The notes beneath the pieces are model-generated. The model was not told the origin of the DNA and did no database searches. It was given only the letters and a program-made list of their open reading frames with translations. A stretch of DNA of 64,000 nucleotides from Dreissena polymorpha (Eukaryota; Mollusca; Bivalvia; Myida; Dreissenidae): contig NC_068357.1 of the NCBI RefSeq assembly GCF_020536995.1, forward strand, positions 56,318,140-56,382,139, written 5' to 3'. Positions 34,881 to 47,300 of the stretch are shown piece by piece (position 1 is the first letter of the stretch; each line of letters starts with the position of its first letter). A program made the translations under genes and the position numbers.

Positions 34881-36019
34881 TTCAATAATGTTATCGGGTA
34901 CAAACTTGAGAATCGTGTAAATGTGTAATTGTGAAAAATCCCCGTATCAAACGATTGCTATGATACTTCATATTATAATAGGTTTGTGTACAACAATGCT
35001 TATTTTGTTAGAGATGGTTAACAGGTCACTTCAGAGCTATTTAGGACTACAGGATTTCTATCATAAATGTTCTTGTCGATAGTAAAGTGTTATATTCAAG
35101 TTGGATGATATTTAGGATTAATTAAAATTGAAATTAGAATTAATTTAGTATTCTGTGTTTTATTTAAAATATTTAAAGCTCTCAAAAGTCTTCCTTATTG
35201 TTGGCTAATCGATTTTTGCCGTGCCAGTATTGTCATGGCTTCTTCTTATACAGCTCCCTTTGGCTTCAAAAATGAAGAGCTGTGCATTAAAGCCATACAA
35301 TGAACAGCCATCGACAAACTTCAGGCAGGATGCAGGTGTACTACTTTCGCCCTTCATAAAACCAGTCGGCAAAGAGGAATCCCCTGTTGAAAGTCTTATA
35401 CAAGGCATGAAAGAAACGTCCGCAAATCCCAGCATCCCTGAAATGTGCAGGGGTGAATAATTAATTCGCGAGTTTGCAAAGTCCATGTTATGCCGTTTGG
35501 GTGGAGTTTCAGAAAAAAATGGAGAAAGACATGGACAATGTAAGAACTAAAGTTAAAACGGTTGAAAAACTGTTGAAGGAATTGCACATTCAAGGCAAAC
35601 ATCCATTGCTGCTTGAACATTTTATAATGGGATGAAAAATGCATTCAAGTTGTGAACGCTACTATTGCAATTTCAAAACAAAGCAACTCACCCCAAATTG
35701 CATTAGTATTAGGACATTATGTTAAACACCTGGCATTGTTAAAAATAAATGTGTCCATTCAGAATGGCCAAAAAGAGGACGCAAATGAGGCAAGAAAGTT
35801 TCAAGAAATCTATCAGGCTCACTGGAACAATAGAATGTCGTCCGTGGCAAAAAGACGACAAAAGCTCCGGCAGATATCAGCCAACAAGAATGCCCCTCTC
35901 TGAAGATTTGACAACACTGAAAGAATGGCTTTGTGGTGAAATGATTGAAGGTACCGTATACACAATGATCAACCTCACAGAAGGGCATGGGAGAGAACCA
36001 CGCAGATTAACAAGCGACA

Positions 36020-36431
36020 TATCGCTGAAGTCGCAGAGTTAAAGGTTTTGGATTTCATGCATATACACTTACGTTATTATGCATGGAAGAGAGTATCAAA
36101 CACTGACAGACAGTAATCTGATGGGCAGGGATTATGATCACATTGCAGACGGTAATGTGTATTCCAGCTAATATGATGACGTAGAGATTGTCACAGAGAC
36201 GAGCCTTCATTCTAACTTTATGACGTATCGCTGAAGTCGCAGAGTTAAAGGTTTTGGATTTCATGCAGATACACTTACGTTATTATGCATGGAAGAGAGT
36301 ATCAAACACTGACAGACAGTAATCTGATGGGCAGCGATTATGATCACATTGCAGACGGTAATGTGTATTCCAGCTAATATGATGACGTAGAGATTGTCAC
36401 AGAGACGAGCCTTCATTCTAACTTAATGACA
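36020..36431 (+). repeat. About 206-bp tandem duplication inside each unit
   Basis: TATCGCTGAAGTCGCAGAG begins both copies (36020, 36226). It duplicates the box-I coding segment of the recombinase-like gene plus following sequence. It is present in all three units (near 40933 and 45845), so it is older than the triplication. Confidence 0.85.
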
Positions 36432-37461
36432 AAGTAGACAGAGAAATATATTTATAACTCCCTCGATGTATGGAACGAATTCTATCTAAAAGGTAGTTTG
36501 TTTGCTGTTTTTAAGTTGTCGCTTTCTGTATATCTATTCTCCTAAGGTTTTAATCGGCTGGTCTTTGTACAGAAAATTAAAATAACAACACCATGTATGC
36601 TCAGCATATATTAATAAATGTCATTACCTTAGAAGTTTGCACTTAATTTGAAAAATATCTTTACCATAATCTATGAGTAAGAAACAGCTCCATTCTAAGT
36701 GTGAATATATCAATGTCAAATAACGTCAAATAATGGTAATGACTTCACATGAGATTAAATACCAAATGAGAATATTTTCTATTATTTATGACATGTATTA
36801 ATACTAAAGTTATCCAACCTCCAGATTGAAGTTAGTTGAAGTGCCTGGGAAATCGACAAGAGGTCTCCCGAAAAGTTCATATTATAATGAAGCCCGATAT
36901 GATTGAGGCCCTTGACTATCTACTTCAGAGAAGAAACAGCACAAGTCCATTAATCTTCTGCAGGTATAATTATGCTTATGGTATTGAAGGAAGTATGTTT
37001 ATGTTTATCAAATATATTTTTAAAACAACAGAGAATGTTTATATATGATGTCTAGATGAAATGAATTGAAGAGGGACCTTATTTAATAGTTTTTATTTCG
37101 TTATTGGTTAAAGCTACAAACGCTTCAATTGCATCATGGACATAATTGATATGAATCATGAGCATTGTCAAGAGTATTAGACATATTTAAATGAAAATTA
37201 TAATTTATTTTTCATTATGAAAAGGATTACATTTTTGTTCATCATATGAAAAATATATTTAAAAAAAAAAAGTTATTTTATTTGTGTTAGTTAATCTAGG
37301 GTATTAAAGACAGAGTGACAGAATACTGTTATAGGGATTTAAAGCGATGCAGGTGACAAATCATTGTCTTGGCCTGAAGGAACCGAATCGTATTAAGACA
37401 CAAACTTTACACAAATACCTGGCTACATCATCACAGGTACATTTTTAAAAACTATGTTAAA

Positions 37462-38811
37462 ACAAGGGCTGTTTGTAAAACATGCATGCCCCCGATATGG
37501 GCTCTCCGTTGTAGTGAGAGCCATTGTGTGAATATGTTTTTGTCACTGTGACCTTGACCTTTGACCTAGTGACCTGAAAATCAATAGGGGTCATCTGCCA
37601 GTCATGATCAATGTACCTATGAAGTTTCATGATCCTAGCCATAAGCATTCTTGAGTTATCATCCAGTAGTGCTGTTACAATATACCGGTATATCGATAAA
37701 TATCGCAATCCGCATATTGTATTGCGATACGATTTTCATCATACCGGTACGAAAATTTTACAAAAATTCATTCACATTTCGTCCAGAAAAGCCATCCGAA
37801 ATAACGATATCAAGGTAAACAAAGCAAAGCGGTGTTAATACATTTTTACATAAACATAGCATTCTAAAAAGTGTATTATAAGGAGTAGCGTTGTTACATG
37901 GGAGCATTCGTTCGATGCTTTTGAACAGATTATCGTTCAATTAATTGCGCACAACTGTAAATGTTTCGTTCGATTCTGAATTGAGCATTTTTAATTTGTA
38001 ATTCGATTTTCGGAAACACGCTTCCAAATTTAAATGCTTACGCGACAATAAAAAATTAGCGTCATATAAAAAGTGATTGATCCTTTGTCTCAATAAAAAG
38101 CGCGCGAAAATTATGCAGACATGTAGAACGTCGCATGGAAAGTATGGGTGTATTTTGTGTTGTATAAAAACGGGAACATCACGTCAGGCGAATTACGCGT
38201 GTTCAGTGAAAACAAAAACGGACCGGTTGGACGTTATTTCATCACATCTTTACATAGTAACAAATGCCATAATGTTTTTGATACTTAAGAAAATTTGCGA
38301 ATGTTTGTGTTTCTTGTTATTCTTGAGCACATTTATAGTAAATATTTACCAGAATTTGCTTTAAAACTGGAATATACGAGATTATCGGGTAATTGGCAAG
38401 TTATAATTCTGGTACAAGTTAGCAATATATTGCGATATATTGCAATAAGGGTTTTTGAACTGACAATATATCGCAATACGGTTTTTGGCGTATTGTTGCA
38501 GCACTATCATCCAGACACCATTTTACTATTTCGGGTCACCGTGACCTTGACCTTTGACCTAGTGACCTGAAAATCAATAGGGGTCATCTGCGAGTCATGA
38601 TCATTCTACCTATCAAGTTTCATGATCCTAGGAATAAGCGTTCTTCAGTAATCATTCGGAAACCATTTTACTATTTCGGGTCATCCTGACCTTGACCTTT
38701 GACCTGAAAATCAATAGGGGTCATCTGCGAGTCATGATCAATCTACCTATCAAGTTTCATGATCCTAGGCCTAAGCGTTCTTGAGTTATCATCCGAAAAC
38801 CATTTTATTTT
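37462..38811 (+). mobile_element. Pearl/HINE-like element (family B), truncated, unit copy 1
   Basis: Starts ACAAGGGCTGTTTGTAAAAC. Core units carry TGACCTTGACCTTTGACC and CAATAGGGGTCATCTGC. It is interrupted by the hAT-like element (37667-38506) and cut off at the tandem junction, so microsatellite and 3' hairpin are missing. The copy at 42377 has the same structure. Confidence 0.75.
37667..38506 (+). mobile_element. hAT-like MITE, 840 bp, 8-bp TSD (unit copy 1)
   Basis: Ends TAGTGCTGTTACAATATACC and GTATTGTTGCAGCACTA, with the 8-bp duplication TCATCCAG on both sides (37659-37666, 38507-38514). Repeated TATCGCAATA and TACCGGTA motifs form inner arms. The empty site in unit copy 3 (47503-47510) has a single TCATCCAG, confirming the borders. 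Confidence 0.9.
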
Positions 38812-39064
38812 GCAATATTGAAGATAGTAACTTGATATTTGGCATGCATGTGTATCTCATGGAGCTGCACATTTTGAGTGGTAAAAGGTCAAGGTCATCC
38901 TTCATATTTGTGAAATATGTGTGTATATGTGTCTACATGCTTATTTGTTAAATGACTCTGGTTTCTTAATATGGTTATGTAATATGAGCTTTGGTATGAT
39001 GTCATCAGTGTCAAATTTTTTTTCCTTTTTTTTCCAGTAAAAATTGTTTGGCGGGAACTTTTAG

Positions 39065-41876
39065 GGTGCTAGAGGGAGACAACCCTCGTATCCTAAAAAC
39101 AATGACAAAGCAGCTGACCAGCATGGCAAATAAAATGACAAAGATGGTCCTCACAGCCAGAAGAGGTAATAACTGCGATATAAAAATAGGCAGTTATATC
39201 AGAAAATGATTATATATATATGTCGTGTTCTGAGAAAACTGGGCATAATGCTTGTGCGTAAATTGTCATCCCAGATTAGCCTGTGCAGTCCATGCAGTCC
39301 GCACATGCTAATTAGGGCCGACAATTTCCGCTTTTATAGAATTTTTTCGTTTCAATGATGTCTCTTATTAGCGAAAATCTAGTTTAGGCGGAAAGTGTGG
39401 TCCCGGATTAGCCTGTGCAGACTGAACAGGCTAATCTGGGATGACAATTTACGCACATGCATTTTGCTCAGTTTTCTCAGAACGCAACACATATGGTTAG
39501 TGCAGTAAGTGTGGGTATTGTAAATGTTGACGGAAATTCGTCCGGATTGAAACCATACAAGTCACATCATTTAAATTTAGTTTAACCCATGTATGCCTAG
39601 CGTCTAGAAAAAAGGCCTTGGCAAACAGCGTAGACCCAGATGAGACGCCGCATGATGCAGCGTCTCATCAGGGTCTGCGCTGTTTGCTAAAAGGAATTTC
39701 TGTAAGAAATATTCTAAATAAAGAAATAAATATACTAGACATCCCTAATTTTGAAAATAAATTGATCCGATTTAGAAGGATGGGACACTCATTCAATAAT
39801 GTTATCGGGTACAAACTTGAGAATCGTGTAAATGTGTAATTGTGAAAAATCCCCGTATCGAACGATTGCTATGATACTTCATATTATAATAGGTTTGTGT
39901 ACAACAATGCTTATTTTGTTAGAGAGAGATGGTTAACAGGTCACTTCAGAGCTATTTAGGACTACAGGATTTCTATCATAAATGTTCTTGTCGATAGTAA
40001 AGTGTTATATTCAAGTTGGATGATATTCAGGATTAATTAAAATTGAAATTAGAATTAATTTAGTATTCTGTGTTTTATTTAAAATATTTAAAGCTCTCAA
40101 AAGTCTTCCTTATTGTTGGCTAATCGATTTTTGCCGTGCCAGTATTGTCATGGCTTCTTCTTATACAGCTCCCTTTGGCTTCAAATGAAGAGCTGTGCAT
40201 TAAAGCCATACAATGAACAGCCATCGACAAACTTCAGGCAGGATGCAGGTGTACTACTTTCGCCCTTCATAAAACCAGTCGGCAAAGAGGAATCCCCTGT
40301 TGAAAGTCTTATACAAGGCATGAAAGAAACGTCCGCAAATCCCAGCATCCCTGAAATGTGCAGGGGTGAAAAATTAATTCGCGAGTTTGCAAAGTCCATG
40401 TTATGCCGTTCGGGTGGAGATTCAGAAAAAAATGGAGAAAGACATGGACAATGTAAGAACTAAAGTTAAAACGGTTGGAAAACTGTTGAAGGAATTGCAC
40501 ATTCAAGGCAAACATCCATTGCTGCTTGAACATTTTATAATGGGATGAAAAATGCATTCAAGTTGTGAACGCTACTATTGCAATTTCAAAACAAAGCAAC
40601 TCACCCCAAATTGCATTAGTATTAGGACATTATGTTAAACACCTGGCATTGTTAAAAATAAATGTGTCCATTCAGAATGGCCAAAAAGAGGACGCAAATG
40701 AGGCAAGAAAGTTTCAAGAAATCTATCAGGCTCACTGGAACAATAGAATGTCGTCCGTGGCAAAAAGACGACAAAAGCTCCGGCAGATATCAGCCAACAA
40801 GAATGCCCCTCTCTGAAGATTTGACAACACTGAAAGAATGGCTTTGTGGTGAAATGATTGAAGGTACCGTATACACAATGATCAACCTCACAGAAGGGCA
40901 TGGGAGAGAACCACGCAGATTAACAAGCGACATATCGCTGAAGTCGCAGAGTTAAAGGTTTTGGATTTCATGCATATACACTTACGTTATTATGCATGGA
41001 AGAGAGTATCAAACACTGACAGACAGTAATCTGATGGGCAGCGATTATGATCACATTGCAGACGGTAATGTGTATTCCAGCTAATATGATGACGTAGAGA
41101 TTGTCACAGAGACGAGCCTTCATTCTAACTTTATGACGTATCGCTGAAGTCGCAGAGTTAAAGGTTTTGGATTTCATGCAGATACACTTACGTTATTATG
41201 CATGGAAGAGAGTATCAAACACTGACAGACAGTAATCTGATGGGCAGCGATTATGATCACATTGCAGACGGTAATGTGTATTCCAGCTAATATGATGACG
41301 TAGAGATTGTCACAGAGACGAGCCTTCATTCTAACTTAATGACAAAGTAGACAGAGAAATATATTTATAACTCCCCCGATGTATGGAACGAATTCTATCT
41401 AAAAGGTAGTTTGTTTGCTGTTTTTAAGTTGTCGCTTTCTGTATATCTATTCTCCTAAGGTTTTAATCGGCTGGTCTTTGTACAGAAAATTAAAATAACA
41501 ACACCATGTATGCTCAGCATATATTAATAAATGTCATTACCTTAGAAGTTTGCACTTAATTTGAAAAATATCTTTACCATAATCTATGAGTAAGAAACAG
41601 CTCCATTCTAAGTGTGAATATATCAATGTCAAATAACGTCAAATAATGGTAATGACTTCACATGAGATTAAATACCAAATGAGAATATTTTCTATTATTT
41701 ATGACATGTATTAATACTAAAGTTATCCAACCTCCAGATTGAAGTTAGTTGAAGTGCCTGGGAAATCGACAAGAGGTCTCCCGAAAAGTTCATATTATAA
41801 TGAAGCCCGATATGATTGAGGCCCTTGACTATCTACTTCAGAGAAGAAACAGCACAAGTCCATTAATCTTCTGCAG
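39065..41876 (+). pseudogene. Tyrosine-recombinase-like 5' exons (unit copy 2)
   Basis: Duplicate of the copy 1 remains: small exon 39065-39165, coding block about 40185-41020, exon 41738-41876. One stop present in copy 1 just after CRGE is absent here, so CRGEKLIREFAKSMLCRSGG reads through. The other frame changes are the same. Confidence 0.5.
39225..39488. mobile_element. GTTCTGAG palindromic MITE (unit copy 2)
   Basis: Same element as 34314, carried by the tandem unit. Confidence 0.8.
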
Positions 41877-42376
41877 GTATAATTATGCTTATGGTATTGA
41901 AGGAAGTATGTTTATGTTTATCAAATATATTTTTAAAACAACAGAGAATGTTTATATATGATGTCTAGATGAAATGAATTGAAGAGGGACCTTATTTAAT
42001 AGTTTTTATTTCGTTATTGGTTAAAGCTACAAACGCTTCAATTGCATCATGGACATAATTGATATGAATCATGAGCATTGTCAAGAGTATTAGACATATT
42101 TAAATGAAAATTATAATTTATTTTTCATTATGAAAAGGATTACATTTTTGTTCATCATATGAAAAATATATTAAAAAAAAAAAAAAGTTATTTTATTTGT
42201 GTTAGTTAATCTAGGGTATTAAAGACAGAGTGACAGAATACTGTTATAGGGATTTAAAGCGATGCAGGTGACAAATCATTGTCTTGGCCTGAAGGAACCG
42301 AATCGTATTAAGACACAAACTTTACACAAATACCTGGCTACATCATCACAGGTACATTTTTAAAAACTATGTTAAA

Positions 42377-43728
42377 ACAAGGGCTGTTTGTAAAACATGC
42401 ATGCCCCCGATATGGGCTCTCCGTTGTAGTGAGAGCCATTGTGTGAATATGTTTTTTGTCACTGTGACCTTGACCTTTGACCTAGTGACCTGAAAATCAA
42501 TAGGGGTCATCTGCCAGTCATGATCAATGTACCTATGAAGTTTCATGATCCTAGCCATAAGCATTCTTGAGTTATCATCCAGTAGTGCTGCAACAATATA
42601 CCGGTATATCGGTAAATATCGCAATCCGCATATTGTATTGCGATACGATTTTCATCATACCGGTACGAAAATTTTACAAAAATTCATTCACATTTCGTCC
42701 AGAAAAGCCATCCGAAATAACGATATCAAGGTAAACAAAGCAAAGCGGTGTTAATACATTTTTACGTAAACATAGCATTCTAAAAAGTGTATTATAAGGA
42801 GTAGCGTTGTTACATGGGAGCATTCGTTCGATGCTTTTGAACAGATTATCGTTCAATTAATTGCGCACAACTGTAAATGTTTCGTTCGATTCTGAATTGA
42901 GCATTTGTAATTTGTAATTCGATTTTCGGAAACACGCTTCCAAATTTAAATGCTTACGCGACAATAAAAAATTAGCGTCATATAAAAAGTGATTGATCCT
43001 TTGTCTCAATAAAAAGCGCGCGAAAATTATGCAGACATGTAGAACGTCGCATGGAAAGTATGGGTGTATTTTGTGTTGTATAAAAACGGGAACATCACGT
43101 CAGGCGAATTACGCGTGTTCAGTGAAAACAAAAACGGACCGGTTGGACGTTATTTCATCACATCTTTACATAGTAACAAATGCCATAATGTTTTTGATAC
43201 TTAAGAAAATTTGCGAATGTTTGTGTTTCTTGTTATTCTTGAGCAAATTTATTGTAAATATTTACCAGAATTTGCTTTAAAACTGGAATATACGAGATTA
43301 TCGGGTAATTGGCAAGTTATAATTCTGGTACAAGTTAGCAATATATTGCGATATATTGCAATACGGGTTTTTGAACTGACAATATATCGCAATACGGTTT
43401 TTGGCGTATTGTTGCAGCACTATCATCCAGACACCATTTTACTATTTCGGGTCACCGTGACCTTGACCTTTGACCTAGTGACCTGAAAATCAATAGGGGT
43501 CATCTGCGAGTCATGATCATTCTACCTATCAAGTTTCATGATCCTAGGAATAAGCGTTCTTCAGTAATCATTCGGAAACCATTTTACTATTTCGGGTCAT
43601 CCTGACCTTGACCTTTGACCTGAAAATCAATAGGGGTCATCTGCGAGTCATGATCAATCTACCTATCAAGTTTCATGATCCTAGGCCTAAGCGTTCTTGA
43701 GTTATCATCCGAAAACCATTTTATTTTG
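42377..43728 (+). mobile_element. Pearl/HINE-like element (family B), truncated, unit copy 2
   Basis: As the copy 1 element: same left end, same insertion at the same site, same truncation at the chimeric junction. Confidence 0.75.
42583..43422 (+). mobile_element. hAT-like MITE, 840 bp, 8-bp TSD (unit copy 2)
   Basis: Ends TAGTGCTGCAACAATATACC and GTATTGTTGCAGCACTA, flanked by TCATCCAG (42575-42582, 43423-43430). Same site and length as in copy 1, so inherited by duplication. Confidence 0.9.
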
Positions 43729-43980
43729 CAATATTGAAGATAGTAACTTGATATTTGGCATGCATGTGTATCTCATGGAGCTGCACATTTTGAGTGGTAA
43801 AAGGTCAAGGTCATCCTTCATATTTGTGAAATATGTGTGTATATGTGTCTACATGCTTATTTGTTAAATGACTCTGGTTTCTTAATATGGTTATGTAATA
43901 TGAGCTTTGGTATGATGTCATCAGTGTCAAATTTTTTTTCCTTTTTTTTCCAGTAAAAATTGTTTGGCGGGAACTTTTAG

Positions 43981-46788
43981 GGTGCTAGAGGGAGACAACC
44001 CTCGTATCCTAAAAACAATGACAAAGCAGCTGACCAGCATGGCAAATAAAATGACAAAGATGGTCCTCACAGCCAGAAGAGGTAATAACTGCGATATAAA
44101 AATAGGCAGTTATATCAGAAAATGATTATATATATATGTCGTGTTCTGAGAAAACTGGGCATAATGCTTGTGCGTAAATTGTCATCCCAGATTAGCCTGT
44201 GCAGTCCATGCAGTCCGCACATGCTAATTAGGGCCGACAATTTCCGCTTTTATAGAATTTTTTCGTTTCAATGATGTCTCTTATTAGCGAAAATCTAGTT
44301 TAGGCGGAAAGTGTGGTCCCGGATTAGCCTGTGCAGACTGAACAGGCTAATCTGGGATGACAATTTACGCACATGCATTTTGCTCAGTTTTCTCAGAACG
44401 CAACACATATGGTTAGTGCAGTAAGTGTGGGTATTGTAAATGTTGACGGAAATTCGTCCGGATTGAAACCATACAAGTCACATCATTTAAATTTAGTTTA
44501 ACCCATGTATGCCTAGCGTCTAGAAAAAAGGCCTTGGCAAACAGCGTAGACCCAGATGAGACGCCGCATGATGCAGCGTCTCATCAGGGTCTGCGCTGTT
44601 TGCTAAAAGGAATTTCTGTAAGAAATATTCTAAATAAAGAAATAAATATACTAGACATCCCTAATTTTGAAAATAAATTGATCCGATTTAGAAGGATGGG
44701 ACACTCATTCAATAATGTTATCGGGTACAAACTTGAGAATCGTGTAAATGTGTAATTGTGAAAAATCCCCGTATCGAACGATTGCTATGATACTTCATAT
44801 TATAATAGGTTTGTGTACAACAATGCTTATTTTGTTAGAGATGGTTAACAGGTCACTTCAGAGCTATTTAGGACTACAGGATTTCTATCATAAATGTTCT
44901 TGTCGATAGTAAAGTGTTATATTCAAGTTGGATGATATTCAGGATTAATTAAAATTGAAATTAGAATTAATTTAGTATTCTGTGTTTTATTTAAAATATT
45001 TAAAGCTCTCAAAAGTCTTCCTTATTGTTGGCTAATCGATTTTTGCCGTGCCAGTATTGTCATGGCTTCTTCTTATACAGCTCCCTTTGGCTTCAAATGA
45101 AGAGCTGTGCATTAAAGCCATACAATGAACAGCCATCGACAAACTTCAGGCAGGATGCAGGTGTACTACTTTCGCCCTTCATAAAACCAGTCGGCAAAGA
45201 GGAATCTCCTGTTGAAAGTCTTATACAAGGCATGAAAGAAACGTCCGCAAATCCCAGCATCCCTGAAATGTGCAGGGGTGAAAAATTAATTCGCGAGTTT
45301 GCAAAGTCCATGTTATGCCGTTCGGGTGGAGATTCAGAAAAAAATGGAGAAAGACATGGACAATGTAAGAACTAAAGTTAAAACGGTTGGAAAACTGTTG
45401 AAGGAATTGCACATTCAAGGCAAACATCCATTGCTGCTTGAACATTTTATAATGGGATGAAAAATGCATTCAAGTTGTGAACGCTACTATTGCAATTTCA
45501 AAACAAAGCAACTCACCCCAAATTGCATTAGTATTAGGACATTATGTTAAACACCTGGCATTGTTAAAAATAAATGTGTCCATTCAGAATGGCCAAAAAG
45601 AGGACGCAAATGAGGCAAGAAAGTTTCAAGAAATCTATCAGGCTCACTGGAACAATAGAATGTCGTCCGTGGCAAAAAGACGACAAAAGCTCCGGCAGAT
45701 ATCAGCCAACAAGAATGCCCCTCTCTGAAGATTTGACAACACTGAAAGAATGGCTTTGTGGTGAAATGATTGAAGGTACCGTATACACAATGATCAACCT
45801 CACAGAAGGGCATGGGAGAGAACCACGCAGATTAACAAGCGACATATCGCTGAAGTCGCAGAGTTAAAGGTTTTGGATTTCATGCATATACACTTACGTT
45901 ATTATGCATGGAAGAGAGTATCAAACACTGACAGACAGTAATCTGATGGGCAGCGATTATGATCACATTGCAGACGGTAATGTGTATTCCAGCTAATATG
46001 ATGACGTAGAGATTGTCACAGAGACGAGCCTTCATTCTAACTTTATGACGTATCGCTGAAGTCGCAGAGTTAAAGGTTTTGGATTTCATGCAGATACACT
46101 TACATTATTATGCATGGAAGAGAGTATCAAACACTGACAGACAGTAATCTGATGGGCAGCGATTATGATCACATTGCAGACGGTAATGTGTATTCCAGCT
46201 AATATGATGACGTAGAGATTGTCACAGAGACGAGCCTTCATTCTAACTTAATGACAAAGTAGACAGAGAAATATATTTATAACTCCCTCGATGTATGGAA
46301 CGAATTCTATCTAAAAGGTAGTTTGTTTGCTGTTTTTAAGTTGTCGCTTTCTGTATATCTATTCTCCTAAGGTTTTAATCGGCTGGTCTTTGTACAGAAA
46401 ATTAAAATAACAACACCATGTATGCTCAGCATATATTAATAAATGTCATTACCTTAGAAGTTTGCACTTAATTTGAAAAATATCTTTACCATAAGCTATG
46501 AGTAAGAAACAGCTCCATTCTAAGTGTGAATATATCAATGTCAAATAACGTCAAATAATGGTAATGACTTAACATGAGATTAAATACCAAATGAGAATAT
46601 TTTCTATTATTTATGACATGTATTAATACTAAAGTTATCCAACCTCCAGATTGAAGTTAGTTGAAGTGCCTGGGAAATCGACAAGAGGTCTCCCGAAAAG
46701 TTCATATTATAATGAAGCCCGATATGATTGAGGCCCTTGACTATCTACTTCAGAGAAGAAACAGCACAAGTCCATTAATCTTCTGCAG
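43981..46788 (+). pseudogene. Tyrosine-recombinase-like 5' exons (unit copy 3)
   Basis: Small exon 43981-44081, coding block about 45097-45930, exon 46650-46788. This copy alone is still followed by the 3' exon at 48475-48654, so it represents the original gene position. Confidence 0.5.
44141..44404. mobile_element. GTTCTGAG palindromic MITE (unit copy 3)
   Basis: Same element as 34314, carried by the tandem unit. Confidence 0.8.
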
Positions 46789-47300
46789 GTATAATTATGC
46801 TTATGGTATTGAAGGAAGTATGTTTATGTTTATCAAATATATTTTTAAAACAACAGAGAATGTTTATATATGATGTCTAGATGAAGTGAATTGAACAGGG
46901 ACCTTATTTAATAGTTATTTTATTTCGTTATTGGTTAAAGCTACAAACACTTCAGTAGCATCATGGACATAATTGATATGAATCATGAGCATTGTCAAGA
47001 GTATTAGACATATTTAAATGAAAATTATATTTATTTTTCATTATGAAAAGGATTACATTTTTGTTCATCATATGAAAAATATATTTATAAAAAAAAGTTA
47101 TTTTTTTTTTTTTTTTTTGTGTTAGTTAATCTAGGGTATTAAAGACAGAGTGACAGAATACTGTTATAGGGATTTGAAGCGATGCAAGTAGTGACAAATC
47201 ATTCGTCTTGGCCTGAAGGAACCGAATCGTATTTAGACACAAACTTTACACAAATACCTGGCTACATCATTACAGGTACATTTTTAAAAACTACGTTAAA

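Larger units (their letters stand above)
34154..36963 (+). pseudogene. Decayed tyrosine-recombinase-like gene, 5' exons (unit copy 1)
   Basis: Candidate exons: 34154-34254 (reads MTKQLTSMANKMTKMVLTAR; AG acceptor, GTAATA donor), a coding block at about 35264-36110, and 36825-36963 (CCAG acceptor; VEVPGKSTRGLPK; GTATAA donor). The coding block contains CRGE, IALVLGHYVKHLALLKINVS, FQEIYQAHWNNRMSSVAKRR, MPLSEDLTTL and NKRHIAEVAELKVLDF. The last is the place of the box-I Arg of tyrosine recombinases (NKRRxxE-like), here His. Several frame changes are shared by all three units, so decay preceded the triplication. The matching GH...Y exon is at 48475. Crypton-like transposon or host-family origin is possible; no reverse transcriptase is seen. 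Confidence 0.5.
34029..38939 (+). repeat. 4.91-kb tandem unit, copy 1
   Basis: Starts CTTATTTGTTAAATGACTC and carries, in order: a small exon, a palindromic MITE, a TTAA-type hairpin MITE, recombinase-like coding remains, an internal duplication of about 206 bp, a pearl-like core array holding a hAT-like insertion, then a chimeric junction (about 38812-38943) leading into copy 2. It differs from copies 2 and 3 by scattered substitutions in its left half. Confidence 0.9.
38940..43855 (+). repeat. 4.91-kb tandem unit, copy 2 (mosaic)
   Basis: Near-identical to the other copies. Its left half carries the variants of copy 3 (for example CCGACAATTTCCGC at about 39319), while its right half matches copy 1, including the hAT-like insertion and the chimeric junction. 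The switch lies between about 41040 and 41590. Confidence 0.9.

Noticed and set aside
34707-34928. 73-residue open frame starting MANSVDPDETP, repeated at 39618 and 44534
   Set aside because: It reads through the hairpin of a TTAA-type MITE and recurs only because the unit is triplicated. Not a gene.
35396-35988. Minus-strand frames of 82 and 88 residues, conserved in three copies
   Set aside because: Conservation is explained by the recent triplication. The plus strand carries the recombinase-like coding pattern.
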